This document shows positions 46,131-58,597 of a stretch of 64,000 nt of DNA, in pieces (positions within the stretch are counted from its first letter, which is position 1; every line of letters begins with the position of its first letter). Source of the DNA: Apoderus coryli (Eukaryota > Arthropoda > Insecta > Coleoptera > Attelabidae); the NCBI GenBank assembly GCA_911728435.2, contig OU452204.1, forward strand, positions 15,128,001 through 15,192,000, in the 5' to 3' direction. The notes beneath the pieces are model-generated. The model made no database searches and was not told the DNA's origin. It saw only the letters and a list, made by a program, of their open reading frames with translations. Position numbers and translations under genes: made by a program.

Positions 46131-47345
46131 TTCGAAACTGCTTTAAAATTTCTCAAATCGGATGGTCTGAACATTATTTTTAAACCCTTTCCGAATTCGT
46201 ACACGTGGGACATCACAAGACACACACACATAAGTGCGATAACTGTAAAATATCCTTGATTGTATTTTTCCAACTTCCGGCAAAATAATAATTGCTATTA
46301 TAATAATTATCACTGCCAAGTCCTATATTAATTCCCGTCTGTCATGTTACAGACTTTATCTATCAATTCTTGAAAATATTTTCTAATTCTTCAAATTAAC
46401 CCATACTTTTCTTTTATATATATCAATCTTACCATTAATTTAACTAAAAAATGAAATAACTCAACTTTACTAATTATTCACCAGTAGCTAATTTATAAAT
46501 TATCAGTGTCTATCATCTGATTATAACCACATAAAATTATGTAAATTCCATGTTTTTCCACTGTAATACGTTTGACATCAAAGCAATGCCGAGTTATAAA
46601 TACTGTGTATAGATCTATCTCTGTGGGCATAGCCGTAGTTTCAATTAATTATTATTAACATATTGCTTTTTATCTGTGAATGAAATCTTTTCTAGAAGTA
46701 CTTTAACATATTTATTTTCTACAATATTTATACAACCATTTATTTATAATAATATAATATTTATCTAACCAAATTCTATAAATTTAAGGTAAAAATATCG
46801 CATGTATTTTGATGTAACTTAGCTGCTTGAAGAAGAACAATCAATCATCAACCAATCAAGAACAATCTGGAGTACCTTTAGGACGATACGGGAAAGAGTC
46901 GCTCTTCACGTGATCTATATTAAGAGGTGTAGATGGTACTAACGTTACGCACCCCCTGGAGGTAGTAAAGGATTTTTCTAGTCATTACAGTAGACTGTAC
47001 TGTTATCGAAGCAAAACTGAGGGAACACTTTAATGGCAAAATGTCGGGCAATGTACGCATTGTACACATATTGTATTTCTCGCTGTTAATTTATAAAAGT
47101 TCACAAAAGTTCATGCCTCTAACATTGGTATTGTATCTACGAAATAGACAAAATTTGCTGATTCATATTTTGCCACACAAGCGGTACAACCGACGCAATT
47201 TCATTGGTCGATATTCAAATGAGTGGAAAAAAAGTAAAGTTATAAATATTGGTGTAACAGGAAGTTATAGGAGATTTTTATTTGCACTTCTGTGTATAGT
47301 AAAGTTTGAAGATAGTGCTTGGAGACTTGGCAGCTCGGAGCATTG

Positions 47346-47727
47346 TAGATTGTTTTATCGGAGTCGTTTAGGCGGTTTGGCCTCCCCTCACTTCGACCTG
47401 CAGAAGATCTTTTGTGAATGACTCTAATCTATGAATTGCCCAGCTGTCCCACACTTTTCATAAAGTTGATGATTTCTCTGGGGGCTATATGCCTCGTCGG
47501 GTGTTAGGGTCACCCCTCCAAGGTGTTTTAGGCTTTTGCAGAAAAGTGTCATGCATTCATAGAGCATGTGTTCTGTTGTCTCTGTTGCGTCTTCACAAAA
47601 CCGACAAGTGTCGTCCTCGGTGAGGCCCATCTTTTTGAGATGGTACTTCACTGGGTGGTGTCCCGTAAAAAAGCCTGTAATTCGCCTTAGGTCGCTTCTC
47701 TCCAGTTGGATAAGCTTCCCTGCGTTG
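47346..47727 (-). pseudogene. LINE RNase H end and C-terminal zinc finger
   Basis: The minus strand reads KLIQLERSDLRRITGFFTGH then HPVKYHLKKMGLTEDDTCRF and CEDATETTEHMLYECMTLF. This is the end of an RNase H domain followed by the CxxC...H...C finger of a Jockey/I/R1-type LINE. It fills the space between the two copies of the segmental duplication. Confidence 0.7.
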
Positions 47728-49988
47728 GCATCAGCTGTCCTATTTGATTTTCCAGGACGCTAGACTATTTCAAATTTGAAACACGAAAGTTCTATGCGCC
47801 AACGCATGATTTTGTCATTTTTGAATTTATTTGTGTGGTTTGTATTGAACATAAAAGATACTGATTTCTGGCTTTTGACATAAGTTGACAGTTTTAACAT
47901 AAACAAGAATTAACAAATATAACAACAATAATTGAAAGTATGATATATATGATTGATATATAACACTGTGTAATGGCCGGGTTTCTACGGGCTATTTGAA
48001 CAATAAATCGATCGTGATTGGTTGTTCTCTTGGACAATTTTCAAGATTTCCAGGTCCTACAGAACACCAATATCGATATAAATCACAGACCTATTTCGGA
48101 ATCAAGCCGATTCCATCTTCAGTGGCTATTACACTTTAGTCTTTCATTAAATGGTGATAAATTGGAATATATTCTTTTTATATAATTATGTTGTTGTTTT
48201 TAAATTAATTTAGTAGGACATTAATTTTTTTGTGTTCTCTATTTCTTTTTCATTTTCATTAAAGGATTACTTCTCTCTTTCTCTTTTTCTTTTTTAAGAA
48301 ATTCAAAGTAATCCTTTAATGAAAATAAAAAAAAAAAGAGAAAAAAAAACACAAAAAAAATGTAATTAATGTTCTACTAATTTAATCTAAAAACCCCAAA
48401 AAGATATTCATCCTATAAGATCGTGAGGTTTATATATTTAAATGTTTTTCAGGATATTTTAAATCTTAAAATCTAAATTTAAATCTAAAGTCCTCGATAA
48501 TATTCGACAATAAGATATTTGAAAAAGATATGTTTTTGGCGACATCTAATGTGAGCAGGCAATATGCGCGGTGAAACGCAGTTTACAAACGAAGGACGGA
48601 CAGGAAGTAACAACTCCATTATATCCTATTGCCAATACTAGATGCGCCCGAATTCATACAATCCCAACATAACTGAAAGTCTTGTTACTTTATGTAACAA
48701 GCAATTCGTAAATAAAGCCTCCCGTTAGGGAATTCTAATTCGAAACTGCTTTAAAATTTCTCAAATCGGATCGTCTGAACATTATTTTTAAACCCTTTTC
48801 GTATTCGTACACGTGGGACATCACAAGACACACACACACACAAGTGCTAACTGTAAAATATCCTTGATTGTATTTTTCCAACTTCCGGCAAAATAATAAT
48901 TGCTATCATAATAATTATCACTGTCAAGTCCTATATTAATTGCCGTCTGTCATGTTACAGACTTTATCTATCAATTCTTGAAAATATTTGCTAATTCTTC
49001 AAATTAACCATTACTTTTCTTTTATATACTGATCAATCTTACCATTAATTTAACTAAAAAATGAAATAACTCAACTTTACTAATTATTCAGCAGTAGCTA
49101 ATTTATAAATTATCAGTGTCTATCATCTGATTATAACCACATAAAATTATGTAAATTCCATGTTTTTCCACTGTAATACGTTTGACATCAAAGCCATGCC
49201 GAGTTATAAATACTGTGTATAGATCTATCTCTGTGGGCATAGCCGTAGTTTCAATTAATTATTATTAACATATTGCTTTTTATCTGTGAATGAAATCTTT
49301 TCTAGAAGTACTTTAACATATTTATTTTCTACAATATTTATACAACCATTAGTTTATAATAATATAAAGTTTATCTAACCAAATACTATAAATTTAAGGT
49401 AAAAATATCGCATATAGCCATTTATTTTGATGTAACTTAGCTGCTTGAAGAAGAACAATCAATCATCAACCAATCAAGAACAATATGGAGTACCTTTAGG
49501 ACGATACGGGAAAGAGTCGCTCTTCACGTGATCCATCTATATTAAGAGGTGTAGATGGTACTAACGTTACGCACCCCCTGGAGGTAGTAAAGGATTTTTC
49601 TAGTCATTACAGTAGACTGTACTGCCATCGAAGCAAAACTGAGGGAACGCTTTAATGGCAAAATGTCGGGCAATGTACGCATTGTACACATATTGTATTT
49701 TTTATAAAAGTTCACAGAAGTTCATGACTCTAACATTGGTATTGTATCTACGAAATAGACAAAATTTGCTGATTCACATTTTTTCACACTGTTGAGGTTT
49801 TTAATTAGACCTTAAGAACTTTTATAAATGAAAAGTCTGACACGTAGATTGACGAATATTTTTTTTTTCAAAGGAATGCTTTTGTAACTTTGACAGACTT
49901 GACCAACTTTTTGAACACTGTTTTTACTTTTCTTTATTTATAGTTCTACAGCATTAAATTCTAAACCAGCAACCACGCTCTGCTACCA

Positions 49989-50150
49989 TGTTGAGGTTTT
50001 AAATAGACCTTAAGAACTTATATAAATGAAAAGTCTGACACGTAGATTGACGAATATTTTTAATTCAAACTGGCATCTATCAAAATATATAAACATAGAA
50101 TAAATGCATATAAGGTGTCCAAAATATAACGATGTCTTCTAGTTTCAACA
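49989..50150 (-). repeat. Copia LTR, inverted copy
   Basis: A full 162-base TG...CA LTR on the minus strand, about 95% identical to 50860-51021. Its U5 side joins the primer-binding site at 49988. Confidence 0.8.
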
Positions 50151-50168
50151 AGGAATAATGAAGAAGAA

Positions 50169-50852
50169 TTGAACACTACTTTTCCATATAGAGAGGCTGT
50201 TGGTGCCTTAATGTATTTGATGACAAGTACTCGACCAGATATTGCCTACGCAGTAAGTGTTGTTTCACGAAAACTTGAAAATCCATCAAATACTGATATT
50301 GGAAGGGTAAAAAGAATTTTCCGATACCTAAAGGATACACTTGAGTTTGGCTTGATTTACAAACCAGGAGTCTCAGAGGAAATCCAAGCCTTCAGTAATG
50401 CAGACCATGATGGTGATGACATGACAGGACGCTCAACTTCGGGAGTTTTGAGCATGTTTGCTAATGGGGCAATTTCCTGGCTAAGCCAACGGCAAACATC
50501 AGTTGCCATATCAACTAATGAAGCTGAGATTGTGGCCGCTAGCGAAGCTGCTAAGGAAATAATATAGATAAAACTTTTGTTTGATGAACTCCTAAATTTA
50601 AAGTCAGTTCCAGTGCTGAAAGTTGACAACGAAGCTGCTATAAAATTGTCCCAGAATCCCGAGTTCCACCGACGAACAAAGCACATCCACATTAGACACT
50701 TCTTTGTCCGTGAACTGGCATTAGATGGTCTAATTAAGGTTGAAAAAGTTTCATCGGAAAATCAACTTGCGTATTTGATGACAAAACCGTTGTTCAAACC
50801 AAGATTAGAGTTTTTAAGAAGTTCAATGGGGTTGACCAAAATATGCCAATAA
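50169..50852 (+). pseudogene. Copia Pol C-terminus: RT end and RNase H
   Basis: The frame reads FPYREAVGALMYLMTSTRPD and IAYAVSVVSRKL, the end of the copia RT. RNase H follows: FSNADHDGDDMTGRSTSGV, SQRQTSVAISTNEAEIVAAS, VDNEAAIKLSQNPEFH and TKHIHIRHFFVRE. A TAG at 50565-50567 replaces the usual Trp after AAKEII. The first RNase H aspartate (SDAD in relatives) reads SNAD. Upstream domains are missing. Confidence 0.85.
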
Positions 50853-50859
50853 AGGAGGA

Positions 50860-51021
50860 TGTTGACACTAGAAGACATCGTTATATTTTGGACACCTTAT
50901 ATGCATTTATTCTATGTTTATATATTTGGATAGATGTCAATTTGAATTAAAAATATTCGTTAATCTACGTGTCAGACTTTTCATTTATAAAAGTTCTTAA
51001 GGTCTATTTAAGACCTCAACA
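50860..51021 (+). repeat. Copia 3' LTR
   Basis: A 162-base TG...CA LTR directly after the purine tract AAAGGAGGA. Confidence 0.85.
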
Positions 51022-51203
51022 CACACAAGCTGTACGACCGACGCTAGAAATAGACAGTTTCATTGGTAGATATTCGAATGAGTGGCAGAAAGTAAAGTTA
51101 TAAATATTGTTGTAACAGAAAGTTACAGGAGATTTTTATTTGCACTTCTGTGTATAGTAAAGTTTGAAGAGAGTGCTTCGAGACTTGGCAGCTCGGAGCA
51201 TTA

Positions 51204-52019
51204 AGTCTCCCTCGAGTTTGTGCCCATGTGTCCAAAAGCTCCGCCAGGTTCTCTTACCACAAAACTCTCTTTTTTGGGGTCTTCTCTCCAACTTCGGCGA
51301 AGTAAGCTCCGAGTTTTAGAAGCGATAAAAAGCACGAATCTCCCGGTTGAGTAGTGTCTTTAAGTTTTACGGTTTATCAACATTTTTGAAACTGAAAATT
51401 ACCGAAAAAGGGCAGCTTCCTTATCGATGGACAGAAACAGGAAATCCCGTTGCCTGTCCCCTGCGTTCCCTCGATCTCAAGCAACTTTGGAGTTAATTTT
51501 TCGTTCTAACTAAACCTCTATATGTTATATTCTCTCTAAAAGGTCTGGCCTTATAAACCATGGTACAATTATTGATCTGTATCTTTTTCGGACACCCTGT
51601 ATGCAAAATCCAGCTACATGGCATCGGTCAATCTAAAACGCTCTGAAACAAAGACCTTAATTTAAAAGCCGTATTGGTATTTCAACTCCGGCTAAGTGAG
51701 CTGTACGTTTTCCCCTTTATCTCCAACTTTTGTTTAGTAATTTAATGAAATTCCAACAGCTCTAAAAAGAACCCCCAATTGTTGTTTACAGAGGGAGGGA
51801 AATCTCATAGAAATACGTACAATCTTTTAAGAATAAAGTTTTATAATTTATCATCTAAAAAGACAGTCTCTCCGACCAACTTTACTGTTGAGTATAGTTT
51901 ACTGCTGAATTTGATTCAGTAATCTAAGAAATCTGCCAACAACTAAATTATATTTGATTACTTGAATGGAGGAGACGCAGACGATACGGTTTAAGCTAAC
52001 AGGCTATAACAGAACTGTA
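51204..52019. other. No gene recognised
   Basis: A CGGACACCCTGTATGC motif at 51589 resembles the small-transposon ends seen elsewhere. No partner and no gene seen. Confidence 0.35.
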
Positions 52020-52470
52020 ATTCAGCTGACCCACTTTGCACAGAGCTTTCGCATACTCAAATGTTCGTATAAAATGGTAAAAACACTACCATCTGATCTT
52101 TACAATGTCAGCTAGTTTGTGCACCTTCAATTTGCGAGCGTTCATACCCAATTTGTGAGTCTTTTTGACGTTTTCTGGAATAACAGCCTCATTTGGGCGT
52201 CCACTGCGCTCTGCATCATTTGTGCTGGTACGACCACGTTTAAATCCAGCAATCCACTTCTGTTCCATTTGTCTGGATGGAGCAGAGTTCGGATAATGTT
52301 CATCAAGCCATTGTTTGGTTTCCACTGTATTTTTTTTCATCAACAAGCAATGCTTCATCAAAACTCGAAATTCACTTTTTTCCATTTTTTTTTCAATAAC
52401 AAACTTTGCTTCACACGAAATGCTATAACTCAAGAATCAATAGTCAGATTGCTGTCAAATTTATACACGT
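52020..52470 (-). pseudogene. Mariner N-terminal half
   Basis: The minus strand reads MEKSEFRVLMKHCLLMKKNT, VETKQWLDEHYPNSAPS and ERSGRPNEAVIPEN, the helix-turn-helix region of the family at 28771-29777. Here the start region is open across the point where the 29.7-kb copy has its one-base deletion. The frame ends near 52086, with a shifted trace (DGSVF, CAKWV) down to 52025. The catalytic domain is absent. Confidence 0.8.
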
Positions 52471-52491
52471 ATCGTTTGAAGATTAGTACTA

Positions 52492-54620
52492 AATAAAAAT
52501 CAGAAAATTAAATCTGAAAAAAGAGCTTACTTTAACCATATTGTAAGAACGAAGAGTAAGAAGGAATTGTGAAAAGAGCTAAAAACTTTAAACATAACTA
52601 ATACAAAAAATAAATCACTACCACTTCATTTATCAGAACCCACTGAAATTAACGATCATTTTCTAGACAATATTCCAGTAGTAAATGGGTCAAATATAAT
52701 GGAAACCATTGACAAATATCGGAATACCCGAATATGTATCTGATTTTAACATTTCTTGGACTGACGAGTCAACTGTTATGGAAGTTCTTGGAAAACTTAA
52801 AAACACAGGAGCGGGTATAGACTCTATCAGTGTGGTAGCTATTAAAATTGTGTTCTCCTTTTATTTTGAAATATCTAGTTCATATCATTAAGACAGTCTT
52901 ACTTGAAGGTAGAGTTCCTGAGGCTTGAAAGACAGCAGTTGTTACTCCTATTGTGAAAAATTCAGACCCTCAAACTTTTTCTGACTTGAGACCTATTAAC
53001 ATACTCTCCAGCATATCAAAAATTGCTGAAAAAATTATGGCAATGCAGTTAGGTGAGTATCTTAGCCCAAACAATATTTTACGATAGCTCAATCCGGTTT
53101 TAGGCGAGGATACAGCTGCGCACAGCACTTCTTAATATCACCGATGATATTTTTAGGGCTCTTGATCAGGGAAAAGCCACGGCAATGGTTCTGCTGGATT
53201 ACAGTAAGGCGTTCGATGCATTAAACCATAGCATTTTGTTAGCAATCTTGAAGTCATGTGGGCTTGCTTTGTCGGCAATGCAACTGTTCGAATCATACCT
53301 GTCAGATCGTAAACAGTTGGTCAAAATTAATAATATTAATTCCGATCCGCGAGAAATTAATACCGGCGTACCACAAGGCTCAATTTTATCTCCTCTACTT
53401 TTTACTCTCTACACCAGTCAATTTCCAAAAGATTTAGTTATATGTAATAATGGTATGTATGCGGACGACACGCAAATTTATCATTCTTTTAAAGTGAGTG
53501 AAATTCATCAAGCTGCTATTGCTATGAATAACGATCTCGACTCATTATTTAGGTTATCACGCGACCATTCATTAAGTTTAAATCCCAGCAAATCTAAAGT
53601 CCTCGCTTTTGGAAATAGCAAGAACTGCAGGCGTCTAGAGGATCATTTAAAATTGAGAATAAACGGAGAATTGCTGTCGATATCAAACAATGGTATGATT
53701 TTGGGAATCTTATTAGATCAAACTCTTAGATATAGGGATCACATTAAGAACACTATTCAAAAAGCGGAGACAAAAAGAAGATGTTATGTGAGACTCTCGT
53801 TCTATCTCATTTCAACTACTGTTCCCCTGTATATTATCCAACTCTAGATGTGGACACTGTAAATAAAATCCAAAGAATACAAAACTCATGCATTCGACTG
53901 ATATATGGCATACGAAAATATGAACATGTGTCTCACAAATTGCCTGGCTTGAAGTGGCTTAATATGCGAAATAGGTTTCATCTAAATATTATTTGCGTAT
54001 ATAACAAAATCGTAAAATTTAAATCTCCTCCTTATCTCTACAACAAAATAACATATCGCAGTGATGTACACAATATTAATGTAAGAAATAGGTCGTTACT
54101 AACATCTCCAGTGCTTAGAACATCAACTTTTCAACGAAGCTTCTCATACACGATATGCAACTTTCTTAATTCTATTCCTAGCGATTTTAAAACACTGTCT
54201 CCGTCAACTTTTAAAAAACATATGTTTCAGAGGATTTGGTCACAGCAAACCTCACCTATCTCTTGTTAATTGACCTTATTCTTATACTTCTTTCTTTCTC
54301 AGTTAGCAAAAAACTTGGGGGACTATTTTTGTTTTCTGGTACTCCAAATATGATCTACAATTAGTGGAATCTGGTTTTTGTTAATGTTTCCTACCGGGGT
54401 TGGATATATACCGACTTATACTGTTTTTTTCTTTTTTTTTTTCATTTGTTTTATATACGAGTACATTTTGATTAATTATTAATTTCAATGGGGTAAGTGG
54501 TAGAGCACACTCCGTGTGAACTTCCCCCTTTTTTTGACAATTTTTTGGTACATTAAGATATAGAATTATACATTTTCTGTTTTTTTTTGTCAAAAAACAA
54601 AGGCATTATTATTATATGGA
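52492..54620 (+). mobile_element. CR1/Jockey-like LINE, 5'-truncated
   Basis: It begins next to the mariner fragment and ends in a cattattattat tail near 54604-54618, after about 330 bases of 3' UTR. Confidence 0.75.
52500..54269 (+). pseudogene. CR1/Jockey-like reverse transcriptase
   Basis: An early shifted part reads SEKRAYFNHIVRTKSKKEL, NDHFLDNIPVV, KLKNTGAGIDSISV and DLRPINILSSISKIAEKIM. The main frame (53185-53847) has VLLDYSKAFDALNHSILLA (motif A), INTGVPQGSILSPLLFTLY (motif B), GMYADDTQIYHSF (motif C) and MILGILLDQTLRYRDHI. A frameshift near 53785 leads to LCETLVLSHFNYCSPVYYPT, IQNSCIRLIYGIRKYEHVSH and a C-terminal FLNSIPSDFKTLSPSTFKKH. Both catalytic Asp of motif C are present, but stops upstream and the shift kill it. 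Confidence 0.85.
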
Positions 54621-55951
54621 AAAAAAATGAATGACCTAATATATTAATCAATTTAGTTTTTAATAGAAATAATGCTGTTTGCTCAACGAATTTTTTGGGA
54701 ATAAAAAAAAATAAATCTTGTCAGAACTCTTAAAAACAAAGAGAATCTCAAAATCACTGTTGTAAAACTTTGTCAAAGATTGACTACCTACTACACAAAC
54801 TTTTCAATTTATTTTAATGAGTGATGATTCTCATTTTCTGTAAAGGACAAGTCCTTTTTTTATCTATCTCGCATCCTTATTCGTCGCACACGCTTATCCC
54901 GATTTATTATCAACATCAATTTTGTTTGTGACGCTTTAAAAATTTTAATTAAAATTTGTTCGGAAGGCAAAAGGAGACACAAATTATTAAGAAGGAGCTG
55001 CCGGAAATATCTGGAACCATTTTTTTTTTGTTCTACAGGGAGAAGAAATTGATTATGATTTGATTTGTACAGGTAGTGTTAATTTAATGTGATCGCTAAT
55101 AATTTTTGCTAGGCATTTGCTGGAAAGTAGGTTAAAATCGTTTTCGTAAAGTAATAATTTTTGATGTTACATTCTTAGTGATTTCTTGATAAAAATTGAT
55201 TGTAATTCCTATAAAACTAAAGCAGTGTTTGTGATAACTTACATTCAAGTAACAGTTAAATAAAGTCGTAATGATTTTGTTCGTCACCAGAAATAAATAA
55301 AATGAGGTAAAGTAGTACCAAATTAAACAAATATTTGCATAAAAATGTGCTATGTTTTTTACTAAAGTTCATTATTATTATTATTTGGACTGAGGAATGT
55401 GAAGACTAACGAGCAAGGCTATTTCATTATAATACCAACCTTCTCAGAATTTTTTATATTTTAATATAAAAATAAAAATAAAACACAGTAATAATTATAT
55501 GTATATAAAACTGATATAGACGTAAAATCAAACATATAATTCCCTACGATATTTATTTTATTCCTGTGCTAACGACCCATGTAGAATTCTTAATACTAAT
55601 TCCAAGCATTTAATTTAGTGAACCTATAAAACGATCATGTAAAGCATAATTGTAAAAGCAATAAAGTTTCTCGTAAATTGAAAGAACATTAATAAAAAAA
55701 ATGGCATTTTCTTTATAGCTATATCTGATGTTCCTACTTTTTGCACTGAATGACGAGGTAAAATTGTTGCATGTTCTAATTGAGCTTAAACTTGGATTTT
55801 CGGCTAATAATTCATATTGGATAATGGAGCATTTACAATGTTTGTGAGAGGTTTCGACAGTAATTGTTAACAATTTAGTAACGTAGAGGAATTATATTGC
55901 ATACTTTTTACAGCATCATGGCACACTGTTCTTAGTTTTTGTTAAAAATAT
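54621..55951. other. No gene recognised
   Basis: No supportable feature was seen. Confidence 0.35.
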
Positions 55952-57037
55952 CACTGAAAAAAATTCTAAAAATGAACCCTAATAAATAATTATTTGGCGT
56001 TTATTTTGTTTAACTCAAACAAAATTTATTTGACTCAAATAAACAGTGTTTGTCCGGAATAAATAGAGGTATTTGATTTTTTTAAATATTTATTTGGCCT
56101 GGGCTGCTTTGGTAGAAATAAATATTTATTTAACTTAAATAACAGATTAAAGTTAATTCCTGGTTATTTGAAACAAGTCCACGGTTATTTGAATCAAATA
56201 AATAATAATAAAATGAGCCGACGCGCATGGCTGTTGGAGATTCAACTACATAGTTTCTTTCCAATAAATACTTTGTTTGTTAGAAATAAATATTTATTTC
56301 TTCAAACATTCTTTTTCTAGAAATTAATTTGGAAATATTATTATTAATAAAACCAAAAACTGTTTGGATCAATTGTTCAAAAAACACCTACACACGTAAT
56401 ATTTTTGGGGATTGTTTCATTTTGAAGTGTTTGAACAATTCATCCAAACACTTACTAGTTTTATTAACAAAAATATTTGTAAATTAGTTTATAGAAAAAA
56501 ACATGTTTGAAGAAATAAATATTTATTTGTAACAAACAAAGTATTTATTGGAAGCCAACTATCAAATTTTCCTGAACAAATTATTTGTTTGGATAGAACA
56601 AATCACATATTTAATATAAAAAATGTTTATTCAGAATAAACAAATATTTATATTACAAAACAAAATAAAAGTCGTCTACTTCACAATAGAACTCTGTATA
56701 ATTACACTAAGTTCAAACTTTCATCATCAGTGGTAAAAATAACGTTATATATTCCAAGTAGCAGCACCTTTGAGCCAAGTACATGGAGTCTTTCTTCTAA
56801 ATAACTCTAGTTAATTCAAGCAAACAAATATAGCCTTACATTTTCGGGCCTTGTTAACAAGTAAGTATAAGTACTAAGTCAAATAAATATTTATTTAAAT
56901 CAAACAAATGCTAGTTGGATATTTCAAATAAACCATATATTTGTCTCAAGCACATGGGTTGTTTGTCGTATACTGAAGAAATATTTGTTTGATTCAACTC
57001 CATTTTTTTTTGATCCAAACAAATATTTTTTTCAGTG
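55952..57037. mobile_element. Non-autonomous TIR element with inner palindrome
   Basis: It starts CACTGAAAAAAAT and ends ATTTTTTTCAGTG. Inside are many AATAAATATTTATTT-like stretches and a palindrome with arms of about 130 bases (56258-about 56400 and about 56430-56570). CACTG ends occur in CACTA and Chapaev elements, but the flanks show no convincing target duplication. It also contains a hammerhead-family relic at about 56660-56740 (minus), which lacks box II. No protein. Confidence 0.55.
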
Positions 57038-57964
57038 TAGATACCTACAAGCTTTGTTTTATTGCGAATTGTTATTGAACCGTTCAAGTTGGACCCATCA
57101 AATATGATATTTTTGGAGTCAGAAGAAAATAATCTTTTACATTAAAATATAATATACAGGGTGTTCCATTTACAAAATATAACTGTGATTTCTAACGCGT
57201 TACTGAGAATATATGCTGTAAATAGTTTACATTAAGCCGGGAAACTTTTGTATTTAAAATTTTCATCTACAGGGTGAAACAACCAAGTTAAAGAAGGTGT
57301 GCGTCTATAAATATACCCTGTATATTAGCAAAAGAATATTATGTATCGATTAAAATAATAATAAATATCATTTTTGATGTTGTTCTTAAACTAAAAGCGT
57401 TAACTAAACCGTATTAATGGATTTAAACAACACAAAATAAGAACTAAAGCCTTTAAATTACCAGCTCAATTTCCTAAAGCAGTTGTATGAGGTTAAGGCG
57501 TAAATTTATAACCCCAAACACATATACAACATACATACTTTACGTTCATTTAAATATAAAGGAAGCTTTGTTTATGCACCTATTGTATTTTATGTTTATA
57601 TGGACCGGTAGAGTACAAGGTGATCAAATTTCAGGCCAGTTTAAATCCATTCTTTACGGGAAAATCACTAGAGAATAGTGTTTTATAATTAATTTGGATT
57701 ACTAGTGTTTCGAAAACAAATTGTCATTTGATGCTATTGAGGAGTGATCCTTATTTTAGATAAAAAAGCCATGATATAATCTAATTTATATAAACCAACT
57801 GAGCATGCTTGAGAAATCGTACCTGTATTTATTAAATAAAATTAACAACTTATAATTTTAATTGTTGTAAAAACCACCAATTGATTTATAAAAAGAAAAA
57901 TCCCAATGATGAGTATTTCCGAAACAAACCTCAGTCAAATTAAGTTAAGCTTATAGATTAATTG
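57038..57964. other. No gene recognised; ACAGGGTG-ended relic
   Basis: TATACAGGGTGTTCC at 57159 and TACCCTGTATA near 57303 could be the ends of a small element of about 155 bases. The 63-codon frame at 57487 matches nothing known. Confidence 0.35.
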
Positions 57965-58275
57965 TAAATAGGAAACAAAACGTCAAACTCCACGAAATCA
58001 ATCCAACACACCACACCCAACGTGTTAGGTCGACCAAACTACATTATCATTGACAATTTAATGGTGTTTTTCCTCGAGGTGATTTCGGCACGTTACTCTT
58101 GAGGTGCTCCTGATGATGTAGTGCTTTCGGAGGTGCAGTTTCTCTGCAGGTTTTGCCATTGATGGTGAGGCTGGTGAGCTTCGAAACGTGTTTGGCGGTT
58201 TGGTCGACCTAACACGTTGGGTGTGGTGTGTTGGATTGATTTCGTGGAGTTTGACGTTTTGTTTCCTATTTACAA
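57965..58275. repeat. Hammerhead-family inverted repeat
   Basis: Arms of about 70 bases (cgtcaaactccacgaaatca at left, mirrored at right) flank a diverged centre. On the plus strand at 58155-58196 is a decayed hammerhead: GCCA, TTGATGG (two core changes), a stem II region, GAAAC, GTGT, T, TGGC. Stem I GCCA/TGGC still pairs. Confidence 0.65.
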
Positions 58276-58455
58276 TACATTCACTCCACTTAAGAATGGA
58301 CTACTTCTTTAAAAATTATAGATTAATATAATGTTCAAGATTTAGAAATAATTTTCTGTTTACTAAGGGAAGAATGTAAACACAAGACCTATATTGTACT
58401 GTAATAATTGATTAAGATGTCATTGTTCTCCTTTCAGTTATATAATAAGTGTTAT

Positions 58456-58499
58456 TTCAACTGATGATGACGCTTCCTAGGGCCGAAACATGTTTTGAA
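58456..58499 (+). ncRNA. Hammerhead-like core
   Basis: TTCAA (stem I), CTGATGA, a 17-base stem II region with mismatches, GAAAC, AT, GT, T, TTGAA (stem I). Box I, box II, the ACATGT stem III and the 5-bp stem I are intact. Only stem II is imperfect. Confidence 0.6.
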
Positions 58500-58597
58500 T
58501 TGTTCATTTGATGTGACCTATTAAAAATAATTTAGTCGATGGGGCAGCATTTTTCTTTCCCACAATATTTATTTATTGGTTATATATATTTATTGTT

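Larger units (their letters stand above)
45120..47342 (+). repeat. Segmental duplication, copy A (2.2 kb)
   Basis: The block starting gcatcagctgtcctatttga recurs at 47728 in the same orientation, with high identity and small indels. It contains the 5' end of the gypsy pol remnant, the 90-base LTR, a hammerhead-like variant (about 45500-45530), a palindrome (45590-45780), a dispersed repeat (45920-46130) and about 1.2 kb of sequence with no recognised gene. Confidence 0.9.
49790..51021 (+). mobile_element. Rearranged copia element with inverted LTRs
   Basis: The insertion is bounded by CACAC at 49785-49789 and 51022-51026, and copy A shows the empty site. Inside, the order is: a partial LTR (49790-about 49870, minus), about 118 bases of leader (minus) with the primer site TGGTAGCAGAGCGTGG ending at 49988, a full LTR (49989-50150, minus), the 3' end of pol (plus), a purine tract AAAGGAGGA, and a full LTR (50860-51021, plus). 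The two 162-base LTRs are inverted relative to each other, unlike a normal element. Confidence 0.85.
47728..51203 (+). repeat. Segmental duplication, copy B, split by copia
   Basis: It matches 45120-47342 from 47728 to 49789. It is interrupted by the copia insertion (49790-51021), then resumes at 51022 and runs to about 51203. The copies differ by scattered substitutions and small indels. Confidence 0.9.
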
